In this document: piece after piece, positions 1-7,743 of the stretch
Layout: the number at the start of each line of letters is the position of its first letter
Position numbering within the stretch: the stretch's first letter is position 1
NCBI GenBank assembly: GCA_965212595.1
Contig: CBDBVE010000007.1
Location: forward strand, 310,001-374,000
Length of the DNA: 64,000 nucleotides
Direction: 5' to 3'
Origin: Poritiphilus sp965212595
GTDB lineage: Bacteria > Bacteroidota > Bacteroidia > Flavobacteriales > Flavobacteriaceae
The notes under the pieces: generated by a model
What the model saw: only the letters and a program-made list of their open reading frames with translations
What the model was told of the DNA's origin: nothing
Database searches by the model: none
Position numbers and translations under genes: made by a program

Positions 1-634
1 CTATTATATCATTTACCCATCTTTTGCCCATCCCAGGTGCTATCAGGGAGAGTTCTTCTGCATGCTGGCCCTCGGAATGTAAGTGTGTAGATAGAATGCC
101 TTTGTTTTTGTCTTCTTCCCTACTTAAAACGGCAGCACCCGCACCATCGCCAAAAATTACCGAAACTCCTCTCCCCCTTGTTGTCATATCCAGGCCATGG
201 GAATGCAATTCGGAACCTATGACAAGTACATTCTTGTACATTCCGCTTTTTATATATTGATCGGCCAGCGAAACCCCGTAGACAAAACCAGAACACTGGT
301 TGCGAATATCCACAGCCCCAACAGTCTTTATTCCCAGGTCTCTTTGTACCAGTACCCCGGGTCCTGGAAAATAGTAATCCGGACTGAGCGTAGCAAATAC
401 AATAAAATCAATATCATCTTTGTCGATCCCTGCGCGTTCAATGGCAATTTTGGCCGCTTTTACACCCATAGAAGTCGTAGTATCTTCTCCTTTAATCACA
501 TGCCGGCGTTCCTTGATACCTGTGCGTTCCTGGATCCATTCATCACTGGTATCCATAAGTTTTGATAGGTCATTATTTGTTACCACATTATCGGGCACAA
601 AATAACCAAGGCCTATTATTTTTGAATTGTACAT
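1..634 (-). CDS. 3-oxoacyl-ACP synthase III (FabH-like), 3' end cut by window edge
   Basis: Translating the minus strand from the ATG at 634 gives 211 uninterrupted codons running off the window. The N-terminus reads MYNSKIIGLGYFVPDNVVTN, followed by the SDEWIQERTGIKERR segment typical of KAS III enzymes. The active-site cysteine lies in RNQCSGFVYG, and a GDGAGAAVLS glycine-rich loop follows; all are classic FabH/thiolase-fold features. The enzyme family condenses acetyl-CoA (or another acyl-CoA) with malonyl-ACP to start fatty acid synthesis. The catalytic His and Asn lie in the missing C-terminal part, so I cannot say whether this is housekeeping FabH or one of the FabH-like paralogues common in Flavobacteriaceae. 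It sits downstream of the TetR/ABC1 pair on the same strand, separated by a probable terminator. Confidence 0.9.
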   Translation of the reverse strand, partial: MYNSKIIGLGYFVPDNVVTNNDLSKLMDTSDEWIQERTGIKERRHVIKGEDTTTSMGVKAAKIAIERAGIDKDDIDFIVFATLSPDYYFPGPGVLVQRDLGIKTVGAVDIRNQCSGFVYGVSLADQYIKSGMYKNVLVIGSELHSHGLDMTTRGRGVSVIFGDGAGAAVLSREEDKNKGILSTHLHSEGQHAEELSLIAPGMGKRWVNDII

Positions 635-663
635 TAAAATGCTAGTTTAGTTCATTAAAATAA

Positions 664-691
664 AAGCCCTGTATTTGGTTGCTATGGGCTT
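664..691 (-). terminator. Probable terminator after the ABC1 kinase gene
   Basis: Minus strand AAGCCC, a 16-nt loop, then GGGCTT followed by TTATTTT. It lies between the restored stop of the ABC1 gene (748) and the FabH start (634). The stem is only six pairs, so this is moderate. Confidence 0.4.
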
Positions 692-747
692 AACCAAATC
701 TAAGATAGCTAAAAAATAATTGCTGTAATCTGGGCTTTAAACCTTCG

Positions 748-2056
748 CTAAAGGTATTGTCGAAAATGATTTACTTCAACGGTGGCTTTCAAATCATGTA
801 ACAAATTGTAAAGTCCGAAAAAGGTTCTATTAATATAAAGAAAGTGCTTAGAGCCTCTGTTTCCATCCATTTTTCGAATTTGTTCATCCTTGGCATAGCG
901 TTCGCTCAAACGAGCAATGCGATCCCAAAAATCATCTGCGCCAAAATCAAAGGTGTTATCATTAAAGGGCGAAGTAAAAAAGTAGTAACATCTCTTTAAA
1001 GAGTTCTTTGAAGTATTTTAATTCTTTGTCACTATCAGCAGGTCGAAGAATTTCCAATTCGTATAACTTTTCGGTAAAGAAAGCATCATTCCTAATATTG
1101 TCTTTGTGTGCCAACTCAAAATAAGGAATGTAAAATTCATCGGGAATTTCCTTAATACATCCAAAATCAATTGCTATCAGGGTGTTTCTATCGCTAACCA
1201 GGAAATTTCCGGGATGGGGATCTGCATGTACCTTTCGCAAGCCGTGCATCTGCAGCATATAAAAATCCCATAGGGCCTGTCCTAATTTATCACCCAGTTC
1301 CTGCTTGAAAGGACGTTTGGTAAATTCACTCAAATGCTGTCCCTTCATCCAATCCATTGTAAGGATCCTCGGTCCGGATAGTTCCCGGTAATATTTAGGG
1401 AATTCAATATTAGGCAGATGCGCACATGCCGTGGTTATGTAATGGCTCTGCTCCAATTCCAGCAAATAGTCTGTTTCCTCGATTAGTTTCCCCTCTACCT
1501 CCTTAAAATACTTTTCGGAATCTTGTCTGTTTAAGTTAAACATCCGGAGTGCAATAGGTTTTACAAGGGCAAGATCACTACTAATACTATCTGCCACTCC
1601 AGGATACTGGATCTTGATTGCTAATTCTTTACCTTCCTTTGTGGCGCGGTGGACCTGTCCAATGCTAGCTGCGTTGATCGAATTTTTCTCGAACTGGTCA
1701 AAGATCTCCTCCGGAAATTTACCAAAGTACTTTTTGAATGTTTTCCTGACCAAAGGCGCAGATAAAGGGGGAACTGAGAATTGGGCCAGGGAGAACCTTT
1801 CTACATAAGCTCTTGGAAGTAGGTTTTTTTCCATGCTCAACATTTGCGCCACCTTCAACGCGCTGCCTTTTAGGTTTTTAAGGCCGTCGTAAATGTCTGT
1901 TGCATTCTCTTCGTTGAGTTCCTCTCTGCCTAATTCGGGGTCTACTAACTTCTTTCCATAGTACTTGACATAGTTTCCACCCACCTTGAAACCGGTTTTG
2001 ACAAGTTGTCCGGCCCGTTCAATTTTACCAGTAGGAATCCTATCCAATGTTTTCAT
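748..2056 (-). pseudogene. ABC1/AarF (UbiB-like) atypical kinase, frameshifted near the C-terminus
   Basis: The reading frame from ATG 2056 covers the whole ABC1 kinase core: the N-terminal KGSALKVAQMLS segment (the KxGQ-like motif), the AASIGQVHRA alanine-rich loop, the AIKIQYPGV lysine strand, the VHADPHPGNF catalytic loop and the IDFG metal-binding motif. It then stops at 962 after 364 residues. Removing one base from the six-A run at 976-981 restores about 75 more codons, down to a TAG at 748. That extension reads LLFTSPFNDNTFDFGADDFW and later NRGSKHFLYINRTFFGLYNLL, which looks like genuine family C-terminus. Either the gene is really broken or the homopolymer is a sequencing error. ABC1 proteins act on quinone or lipid metabolism at membranes. 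It follows the TetR gene by 21 bp, so the two are probably co-transcribed. Confidence 0.85.
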
Positions 2057-2077
2057 ACCACAGCGATTAGGTAATAC

Positions 2078-2737
2078 TTAAGCAAAGCGTTCTTTAAAAA
2101 GGAATTTTCCAAAATCGATCACACGATCAAGAGGAGTATTATCAAAAACATCAAAAATGGTATTTACCGACTTTTCTATGGCTATATCGGTCTTCTCAAA
2201 ATCTGCGGAGGCATCATCCATCCAAAACTTCAGAAGAAACAAGAACTGAAACCAGGCTCCTTCCGAAAAGATTTTGGGATTGTACTTAGAGATTTTTAAG
2301 GATTTGCCAGCATTTCGCTCCTCAATAAGCTCTTCGGCATAACCTCTTATTGAGCTTCTTAAGCCTCTTAGTTGTTCAAGACCTCTCAAGCCATTGCTAT
2401 GTTCACCGAGCGTGAAAAGCACATAGCTTCTGTTAAGGGTAAGCGACTCAAAAAACGAAAAGAAAAAGGCAAGCATCTTTTCACGGTTGGCATATTGCTG
2501 ATACTCCTTATTCTTTTCTATGAGATCTATAGTCTTGTCATAAATTTTAACCCAAATAAATCTCTGAAGTCCCTCGAGCGACCCAAAAACCGAATAGAAA
2601 TCGGTCTCCTTAATATTGTTAAGCTTGCAAAATTTGTAAACAGATTTCGGAATCGCCTCGTTTTCCAGAACGTAGCTCATATACATTGCAATGATCTTTT
2701 CTTCAAGTGTAGTCCCGGTAGATTTCTTTGCTGTCAT
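2078..2737 (-). CDS. TetR/AcrR-family transcriptional regulator
   Basis: 219 residues. The first ~60 residues form a TetR-type DNA-binding domain: KIIAMYMSYVLENEAIPKSV, then KFCKLNNIKETDFYSVFGSL, where a helix-turn-helix ends in the usual aromatic FYSVF-type segment before LEGLQRFIW. The remaining ~150 residues are all-helical and look like a ligand-binding/dimerisation domain without recognisable ligand residues. It is the first gene of a two-gene run with the ABC1 kinase, so autoregulation of that pair is likely (inference). The 5' region holds a hairpin and a tiny ORF described separately. Confidence 0.85.
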   Translation of the reverse strand: MTAKKSTGTTLEEKIIAMYMSYVLENEAIPKSVYKFCKLNNIKETDFYSVFGSLEGLQRFIWVKIYDKTIDLIEKNKEYQQYANREKMLAFFFSFFESLTLNRSYVLFTLGEHSNGLRGLEQLRGLRSSIRGYAEELIEERNAGKSLKISKYNPKIFSEGAWFQFLFLLKFWMDDASADFEKTDIAIEKSVNTIFDVFDNTPLDRVIDFGKFLFKERFA

Positions 2738-2813
2738 AATTCAGAGTATTGTTTAACTAAATAAAATAAATGATAAACAGAATAATATTAGGTACTCATT
2801 GGCAGTCTTATCG

Positions 2814-2852
2814 GCATCAAAAAAAGCGCGCTTTTTGGGAAAGCACGCTTTT
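2814..2852 (-). terminator. Strong hairpin plus T-run upstream of the TetR gene
   Basis: Minus strand: AAAAGCGTGCTTT, short loop, AAAGCGCGCTTTT continuing into a run of seven T. One G-T pair is the only imperfection in a 13-bp stem. No minus-strand long gene lies upstream of it before htpG. It therefore ends either a small transcript or an attenuated leader of the TetR operon. Confidence 0.6.
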
Positions 2853-2868
2853 CAAACAACCTAACCAA

Positions 2869-2910
2869 TTAATAAACAAACTGATTACAAAACATTAGCA
2901 ACTCCTTCAT
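2869..2910 (-). CDS. Candidate 13-codon leader ORF before the hairpin
   Basis: Minus-strand ATG at 2910 reads MKELLMFCNQFVY then TAA, ending 17 bases before the hairpin at 2852. A TAAATTTG box at 2974-2967 lies upstream. The arrangement (short ORF then terminator then gene) resembles a leader peptide, but the residue bias does not point to a particular amino acid. Translation is unproven. Confidence 0.25.
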   Translation of the reverse strand: MKELLMFCNQFVY

Positions 2911-3036
2911 AGCAACTAAGTCATTGATAATCACTACACGAAAATAAGAAATGTTTAATGTTTATCCAAATTTATTAAACAAAAAAATATGTTAAATATT
3001 TGCATCTTAGACAAGGTATGTACTTTCAGGTGTCAG

Positions 3037-3067
3037 TTTGGCAGCCTTGGTACCTATGGTATCTTTT
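3037..3067 (+). promoter_or_regulatory. htpG promoter (TTTG-N19-TATCTTTT)
   Basis: TTTG at 3037-3040 is separated by 19 bases from TATCTTTT at 3060-3067, matching the Bacteroidota primary-sigma consensus TTTG-N19-TAnnTTTG except for the last base. The -33 box overlaps TGTCA-N3-TGGCA (3031-3043), a direct-repeat-like element that may be an operator (inference). The start codon is about 40 bases downstream. Confidence 0.5.
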
Positions 3068-3111
3068 TTGAAATAGGGAATTTATAATCTTAAAAATTAA
3101 AATTCAGACAT

Positions 3112-5001
3112 ATGGCCACAGGTAAAATCAATGTTTCGGTTGAAAATATATTTCCCCTTATCAAGAAGTTTCTTTACAGTGATCATGAGATCTTTTTGAG
3201 AGAATTGATATCAAATGCTACAGATGCCACCTTAAAATTAAAGCATCTGACTTCGATAGGAGAAGCAAAAATTGAACTTGGCGACCCAATTATTGAGGTC
3301 AAAGCAGATAAGGAAGCTAAGAAATTACATATCCTCGATCAGGGATTGGGAATGACACAGGAAGAAGTGAAAAAGTATATCAACGAGGTAGCTTTTTCTG
3401 GTGCTGAAGAGTTTCTTGATAAATATAAGGACAGCGGCAAGGATGCCGGCATTATAGGGCATTTTGGCCTTGGGTTCTACTCAGCGTTTATGGTTGCTGA
3501 CAAAGTAGAGATCATTACCAAGAGTTATACAGATGCCGAAGCAGTACACTGGTCATGCGACGGCTCGCCCAAGTTTAGTCTTAAGAAAGCCAAACGGGAA
3601 AGCCATGGTACCGAAATCATTTTACATATCGCTGAGGATTCTACAGAATTTCTCGAGGAAAACAGAATTAGCGAGTTGTTGAGTAAGTACAACAAGTTTA
3701 TGCCAATTCCTATAAAATTTGGTACGCGGACAGAAACCTTACCAAAACCCGAAGATGCGAAAGAAGACGATCCGGCCCCAACCGAGGAAGTAGATAACAT
3801 CGTAAATAACCCTAATCCTGCATGGACAAAAAAGCCGGCAAAACTAAAGGAAGATGACTACAAAGCTTTTTACAGGGAGCTCTACCCCATGCAATTTGAA
3901 GAGCCCTTGTTTAACATCCACCTAAATGTAGACTACCCTTTTAACCTTACAGGAATCCTATATTTTCCTAAACTCACCAATGATTTGAACGTTCAAAAAG
4001 ACCGGATTCAACTCTATCAGAATCAGGTTTTTGTCACCGACAATGTAGAAGGAATCGTTCCTGAGTTCCTAACGATGCTCAGAGGAGTAATTGATTCCCC
4101 AGATATACCTTTAAATGTTTCACGTTCCTACCTGCAAGCCGATGGAGCCGTAAAAAAGATTGCTTCCTACATTACGCGAAAGGTGGCAGACAAGCTAAAT
4201 TCTATTTTCAAAAAGGATAGGGAAGATTTTGAAAAGAAATGGAATGATATCAAAATGGTGATTGAGTATGGAATGCTTTCTGAAGAGAAATTCTTTGAAA
4301 AGGCCGAAAAATTTGCTTTATACCCTACGGTAGATGGCACTTACCTGACTTTCGAAGAATTAGAGGAAAAGATCAAGGCCAACCAGACCGACAAAGACGA
4401 CAAACTTGTTATTTTGTATGCCTCAGACAAAGAGGAGCAACACGGTTATATTGAAGCGGCCAGGGCCAAGGGTTATGAGGTATTGCTTATGGATTCGCCC
4501 ATTGTTCCACACTTAATGCAAAAGCTTGAAACTTCTAAGGAGAAAGTTACGTTTGCCAGGGTAGATGCAGATCACTTAGACAACCTTATCAAAAAAGAGG
4601 ATACTCAGATCTCAAAAATGTCTGATGAGGAGAAAGACAAACTCAAAACAAATTTGGAGGAAGTTATAGACGACAAAAGCTATACCGTACAACTGGAAGC
4701 TATGGATAGCAACGCTGCCCCTTTTATCATTACCGAACCCGAATTCATGAGAAGAATGAAGGATATGCAGCGTACTGGCGGTGGCGGCGGAATGTTTGGA
4801 ATGGGAAATATGCCCGAAATGTACAATCTTGTTGTCAATACCAATCACGAATTAGTAGGTGAAATCTTAAACACCAGAACCGCTAAGAAGCGAGAGCGCT
4901 TAATCAATCAGTCTCTTGATCTTGCCCGCCTTTCTAAAGGCCTGCTTAAAGGAGAAGAGCTCACAAAGTTTATAAAGCGCAGTTACGAAATGGTGAAATA
5001 G
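3112..5001 (+). CDS. htpG: Molecular chaperone HtpG (Hsp90)
   Basis: 629 residues, normal family length. The N-terminal GHKL ATPase domain shows RELISNATDA with the ATP-binding Asn, LDQGLGMTQEE and GHFGLGFYSAF. The middle domain carries the catalytic-loop segment LPLNVSRSYLQ-type (here IPLNVSRSYLQAD). The C-terminal dimerisation domain includes a Gly/Met-rich stretch (GGGGGMFGMG). Hsp90 acts in the cytosol as an ATP-driven dimer folding or stabilising client proteins. ATG at 3112 is the first in frame and fits the family start (ATGKINVSVENIFPLI). The gene is monocistronic: its own promoter precedes it and a clear terminator follows. Confidence 0.97.
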   Translation: MATGKINVSVENIFPLIKKFLYSDHEIFLRELISNATDATLKLKHLTSIGEAKIELGDPIIEVKADKEAKKLHILDQGLGMTQEEVKKYINEVAFSGAEEFLDKYKDSGKDAGIIGHFGLGFYSAFMVADKVEIITKSYTDAEAVHWSCDGSPKFSLKKAKRESHGTEIILHIAEDSTEFLEENRISELLSKYNKFMPIPIKFGTRTETLPKPEDAKEDDPAPTEEVDNIVNNPNPAWTKKPAKLKEDDYKAFYRELYPMQFEEPLFNIHLNVDYPFNLTGILYFPKLTNDLNVQKDRIQLYQNQVFVTDNVEGIVPEFLTMLRGVIDSPDIPLNVSRSYLQADGAVKKIASYITRKVADKLNSIFKKDREDFEKKWNDIKMVIEYGMLSEEKFFEKAEKFALYPTVDGTYLTFEELEEKIKANQTDKDDKLVILYASDKEEQHGYIEAARAKGYEVLLMDSPIVPHLMQKLETSKEKVTFARVDADHLDNLIKKEDTQISKMSDEEKDKLKTNLEEVIDDKSYTVQLEAMDSNAAPFIITEPEFMRRMKDMQRTGGGGGMFGMGNMPEMYNLVVNTNHELVGEILNTRTAKKRERLINQSLDLARLSKGLLKGEELTKFIKRSYEMVK

Positions 5002-5074
5002 GGAGTGGGAAGTACGAAGTAGGAAATAATCTGTAATGGTATTTCGTACAGACATTTGACTTGGACTTGAACTT

Positions 5075-5112
5075 AAAAAGCATCTCTTTTACTATAAAGA
5101 CGATGCTTTTTT
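5075..5112 (+). terminator. Terminator after htpG
   Basis: AAAAAGCATC pairs with GATGCTTTTT across a 17-base loop, followed by a run of six T. It lies 73 bases after the htpG stop. Confidence 0.75.
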
Positions 5113-5130
5113 CTTTTCGTATTTTTGATC

Positions 5131-5484
5131 ATGCAGTATCCCTGGCACCTTTATCTCATGGCCGCGATGTATGTAGTCGCCGGCATTTTCCACTTTTATA
5201 AACCTAAAATGTATTTAAGGATAATGCCCCGCTATCTGCCAAAACCAAAACTTCTGGTATACTTAAGTGGCCTGGCGGAGATCTTGCTTGGGTTTGGCGT
5301 GTGTATCCAGGCTCTACACAATTACAGCATTTATGGCCTTATTTTAATGCTTCTTGTTTTTCTTTTGGTTCATATTTATATGCTGGAAAGTGAAAAAACA
5401 GGCGCGGGTATTCCAAAGTGGATCTTAATTCTAAGAATTCCGCTTCAATTCGGGCTAATGGCCTGGGCCTTTAGTTATTTATAA
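5131..5484 (+). CDS. DoxX-like four-helix membrane protein
   Basis: About 117 residues and almost wholly hydrophobic, with four probable transmembrane helices: residues ~4-20, ~40-60, ~65-85 and ~97-115. The segments GIFHFYKPKMYLRIMPRYLP and LSGLAEILLGFGV resemble DoxX/MauE-like small membrane proteins. ATG at 5131 is preferred over the in-frame TTG at 5125. It lies alone between the htpG terminator and the convergent sigma-factor operon, with 26 bases to the neighbouring stop. No specific role can be assigned. Confidence 0.75.
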   Translation: MQYPWHLYLMAAMYVVAGIFHFYKPKMYLRIMPRYLPKPKLLVYLSGLAEILLGFGVCIQALHNYSIYGLILMLLVFLLVHIYMLESEKTGAGIPKWILILRIPLQFGLMAWAFSYL

Positions 5485-5510
5485 AGTTATTATTGAGGTG
5501 CTTGAGTGGT

Positions 5511-5930
5511 TTATATCGCGTATTTTTTATCTACATGATTTTTTAAGAGCCAAATTTGGGCGTAGAAAAGGATGGCAAGGCCCAAAACACTGTAAACCAC
5601 GGTATTAGACAGACCAATATTGGTGATTTTATCTAAGAACTCGGGTCTTGAAAGTGCTCCTAATCTATCATTAAGGAGCTCAGGCCAGCTAATTCCGGTA
5701 TCAATCCAGCCAAATAATATTAAAACACCCAAACCGGAAAAAATGGCAATTATAACAGTCCAACTCTGCCAGGATATAAGAGGTTTATAGGAAGTAACCG
5801 AAGGGCTCTTCTGTGATTCGAGACGCGAAAGCACCGCTGTGGTAAAATTTAAAGATGGTTCTTCAAGACCCGCTTGTTTTACGGACTTCTTTATAAAAGC
5901 ATCGAGCTCTTTTTCGCTATTTTCCGCCAT
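5511..5930 (-). CDS. Small membrane protein overlapping the ECF sigma gene (possible anti-sigma)
   Basis: 139 residues. A ~50-residue soluble N-terminus (KELDAFIKKSVKQAGLEEPS) precedes two predicted membrane helices, around residues 55-75 (WTVIIAIFSGLGVLILFGWI) and 110-130 (VVYSVLGLAILFYAQIWLL). The gene starts 14 bases inside the end of the sigma gene, so the two are translationally coupled. A short cytoplasmic N-terminus plus membrane anchor, coupled to an ECF sigma, is the usual layout of an anti-sigma factor. No zinc-binding ZAS motif (HxxxCxxC) is present, so this role is inferred from context only. Confidence 0.7.
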   Translation of the reverse strand: MAENSEKELDAFIKKSVKQAGLEEPSLNFTTAVLSRLESQKSPSVTSYKPLISWQSWTVIIAIFSGLGVLILFGWIDTGISWPELLNDRLGALSRPEFLDKITNIGLSNTVVYSVLGLAILFYAQIWLLKNHVDKKYAI

Positions 5931-6501
5931 AATTACTAATTATTTCAGGTTCTAAAGTACTTTTTAACAATTCGGCCAGTCGCTTTCGTGCTCTAAAGAT
6001 ACGAACCTTTAGCGTGTTGGCAGATATGTTCATCACTTCCGAAATTTCATTTAAAGACAACTCTTCAAAATAGTGTAATTGAATGAGAACACCATCGTCT
6101 TCAGGCAATTTCTGAATGGCCCTTTTCACAGCAACCTTTCTGTCTTCAGCCTCCAGTCCGTCCATCGCACTGTCTAGAGATGCAATATTATACTCTTCAG
6201 AAATATCAATCATCGTTGTTTTAATGCTGCGTTTATTCTTTTTTAAATAATCCAGGCTCCTGTAATACGCAATTTTATATAGCCAGGTTGAGAATTTTGC
6301 ATCACCCTTGTAAGTCTTCAAAGCTTTAAAAGCTTTTAAGAAGGTATCTTGAGCAACTTCCTCAGCGTCTTCCCTACTCTTTACAATCTGTAGCGCCATT
6401 GTAAAAACCATGTGCTTATAGCGGTCTATAAGCACCGAAAACGCCCTGGCATCTCCTTTTAAAGCCAGGGTTATTTGTTGTTGGTCTAAATTTTGGCTCA
6501 T
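5917..6501 (-). CDS. ECF-type RNA polymerase sigma-70 factor
   Basis: 194 residues. Region 2 spans ~residues 22-90, with DRYKHMVFTMALQIV, DAEEVAQDTFLKAF and FSTWLYKIAYYRSLDYLKK (core binding and -10 recognition). Region 4 spans ~130-185, with the helix-turn-helix ELSLNEISEVMNISANTLKV then RIFRARKRLAELL (-35 recognition). No region 1 or 3 is present, which defines the ECF group. The start at 6501 lies nine bases downstream of an ECF-type -10 element. That promoter has an exact mirror on the other strand, which suggests that the factor drives its own operon and the divergent gene. Confidence 0.93.
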   Translation of the reverse strand: MSQNLDQQQITLALKGDARAFSVLIDRYKHMVFTMALQIVKSREDAEEVAQDTFLKAFKALKTYKGDAKFSTWLYKIAYYRSLDYLKKNKRSIKTTMIDISEEYNIASLDSAMDGLEAEDRKVAVKRAIQKLPEDDGVLIQLHYFEELSLNEISEVMNISANTLKVRIFRARKRLAELLKSTLEPEIISNYGGK

Positions 6502-6510
6502 TTACAATGA

Positions 6511-6540
6511 TATGACGATCAAATGGCAATAGAGGTTACA
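6511..6540 (-). promoter_or_regulatory. ECF-type promoter of the sigma operon (TGTAACC-N16-CGTCATA)
   Basis: Minus strand TGTAACC at 6540-6534, 16-base spacer, CGTCATA at 6517-6511. The -35 AAC core and the -10 CGTC are typical of ECF promoters. The start codon of the sigma gene is nine bases beyond the -10 box, so the mRNA would have a very short leader. Confidence 0.65.
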
Positions 6541-6564
6541 TAAAATAAAAAAAAACAATATTGT

Positions 6565-6594
6565 TGTAACCTCTTTGAAAAATAATCCGTCATA
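6565..6594 (+). promoter_or_regulatory. Divergent ECF-type promoter (TGTAACC-N16-CGTCATA)
   Basis: Plus strand TGTAACC at 6565-6571, 16-base spacer, CGTCATA at 6588-6594. It is identical in box sequence and spacing to the promoter on the opposite strand. The two -35 boxes lie within the arms of a 10-bp inverted repeat (6531-6540 and 6565-6574). Confidence 0.65.
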
Positions 6595-6634
6595 CGCAGT
6601 GAACCAAATGTTTAATCATAAAAAAGTCAATCAA

Positions 6635-6991
6635 ATGGGAGGAGAAGTAATTATTATAGCACTCATATTCGGAGCAGTCTTCGGAGTATTTTATCTGTAT
6701 TTTTCTACAAGAAATAAAGAACGTTTAGCCCTCATAGAAAAAGGGGCCGAAGCCAGTATTTTTGTTCAGGGAAAGCGGAAAGGTACAGCTCCATTCTGGA
6801 AAATTTTAATCCTTAACCTTGCCTTATTATTAATGGGAATTGGCATTGCAATATTCATAGCCTCATTTATGACCTATACTTTGGGCATGGATGATGAAGT
6901 GGCCTACCCAGGAACTATTTTCCTAATGGCAGGTGCAGGATTGTTTGTTGGATTTACCATGACTAAAAGGCTGGAACAGCAGGAAAACTAA
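6635..6991 (+). CDS. DUF6249-like small membrane protein, probable ECF regulon member
   Basis: About 118 residues from ATG 6635, with three membrane segments: ~4-22 (VIIIALIFGAVFGVFYLYF), ~50-75 (LILNLALLLMGIGIAIFIAS) and ~88-108 (GTIFLMAGAGLFVGF). The RNKERLALIEKGAEASIF stretch after the first helix is the hallmark of the small DUF6249-type family in Bacteroidota. An in-frame ATG at 6575 lies upstream of the promoter's -10 box and cannot be used from it; ATG 6608 is an alternative start. The gene is divergent to the ECF sigma gene and carries a copy of its promoter. Function unknown. Confidence 0.75.
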   Translation: MGGEVIIIALIFGAVFGVFYLYFSTRNKERLALIEKGAEASIFVQGKRKGTAPFWKILILNLALLLMGIGIAIFIASFMTYTLGMDDEVAYPGTIFLMAGAGLFVGFTMTKRLEQQEN

Positions 6992-7016
6992 CTGACCCTT
7001 TTAATAAATGCCCTGA

Positions 7017-7043
7017 GCCGCCATTTTCAATGGCGGTTTTTTT
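7017..7043 (+). terminator. Terminator after the DUF6249-like gene
   Basis: GCCGCCATT, three-base loop, AATGGCGG followed by seven T. A textbook intrinsic terminator 25 bases after the stop at 6991. Confidence 0.85.
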
Positions 7044-7054
7044 ATTTTTAGGGT

Positions 7055-7690
7055 ATGAAAGTGACCTCAACAAATATCGGAAGCCTAACCACCATTATTT
7101 GGAATGGTAAAGAAGAACAAACAGGAATTTATAAATACCCAAGCCAGGCACCTCTAAAACTTGAAAGTGAACAAGTGAAGGGAGATACCATTGCAAATAG
7201 AAAAGTGCATGGAGGTATTGACAAGGCTTGTTATTTATACCCTACAGAACAGTACGCTTACTGGAAGGAGTTATATCCTGACCTGAAATGGGATTGGGGT
7301 ATGTTTGGTGAGAACTTAACGGTTTCAGGGCTTGATGAAGGCAGCCTTCGTATAGGTGACATTTTTGAGATAGGTTCCGCCCTGGTGCAGGTGTCGCAAC
7401 CCCGGGAACCCTGTTATAAATTAGGAGTACGTTTTGGTAACCAGGAAATTCTCAAACAATTTATAGATCATGGGTATCCAGGTGCTTATGTACGTGTTTT
7501 AAAAGAGGGCAGCGTTACAGCAGGAGATGCAGTCACTTTGGTAGAAAGGGCAACAAACCCACTTACTGTAAAACAGTTTTTTCAGCTGCTTTATACTCGC
7601 GAAAAAGAAACGCAACTCCTTAGACTTGCAATTGCTAATGAAGCCCTGCCCCTACATAAAAGGGAGCGTCTTAAACGCTTTGTACAATAA
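7055..7690 (+). CDS. MOSC domain-containing protein (YiiM-like)
   Basis: 211 residues. The MOSC beta-barrel spans ~residues 20-165. RKVHGGIDKACYLYPTEQY and WGMFGENLTVSGLDE are the characteristic segments, and QPREPCYKLGVRFG carries the conserved cysteine that binds the molybdenum cofactor sulfur in this family. A short helical C-terminus follows (LLRLAIANEALPLHKRERLK), as in YiiM proteins. Family members handle Moco or detoxify N-hydroxylated compounds with partner proteins; no partner lies next to it here. It starts 11 bases after the preceding terminator, so the promoter is within or just upstream of that hairpin. Confidence 0.9.
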   Translation: MKVTSTNIGSLTTIIWNGKEEQTGIYKYPSQAPLKLESEQVKGDTIANRKVHGGIDKACYLYPTEQYAYWKELYPDLKWDWGMFGENLTVSGLDEGSLRIGDIFEIGSALVQVSQPREPCYKLGVRFGNQEILKQFIDHGYPGAYVRVLKEGSVTAGDAVTLVERATNPLTVKQFFQLLYTREKETQLLRLAIANEALPLHKRERLKRFVQ

Positions 7691-7720
7691 AAAAGAGGGA
7701 CTTACAAAAAGCCCCCCTTT
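7690..7720. terminator. Bidirectional terminator between convergent genes
   Basis: AAAGAGGG / CCCCCTTT hairpin flanked by A-runs on one side and T-runs on the other. It is placed between the MOSC gene stop and the convergent secreted-protein gene. Confidence 0.5.
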
Positions 7721-7743
7721 CAAATTAAAATTAACTAAACTTA

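Larger units (their letters stand above)
2738..3111. other. Divergent intergenic region TetR / htpG
   Basis: 374 bases without a long gene. It contains the htpG promoter on the plus strand, and on the minus strand a candidate -7 box, a 13-codon ORF and a strong hairpin with a T-run. All are listed separately. I see nothing else in it. Confidence 0.6.

Noticed and set aside
5917..5930. Possible frameshift between the sigma gene and its neighbour
   Set aside because: The 14-base overlap has a clear new ATG and a normal sigma C-terminus; simple translational coupling.
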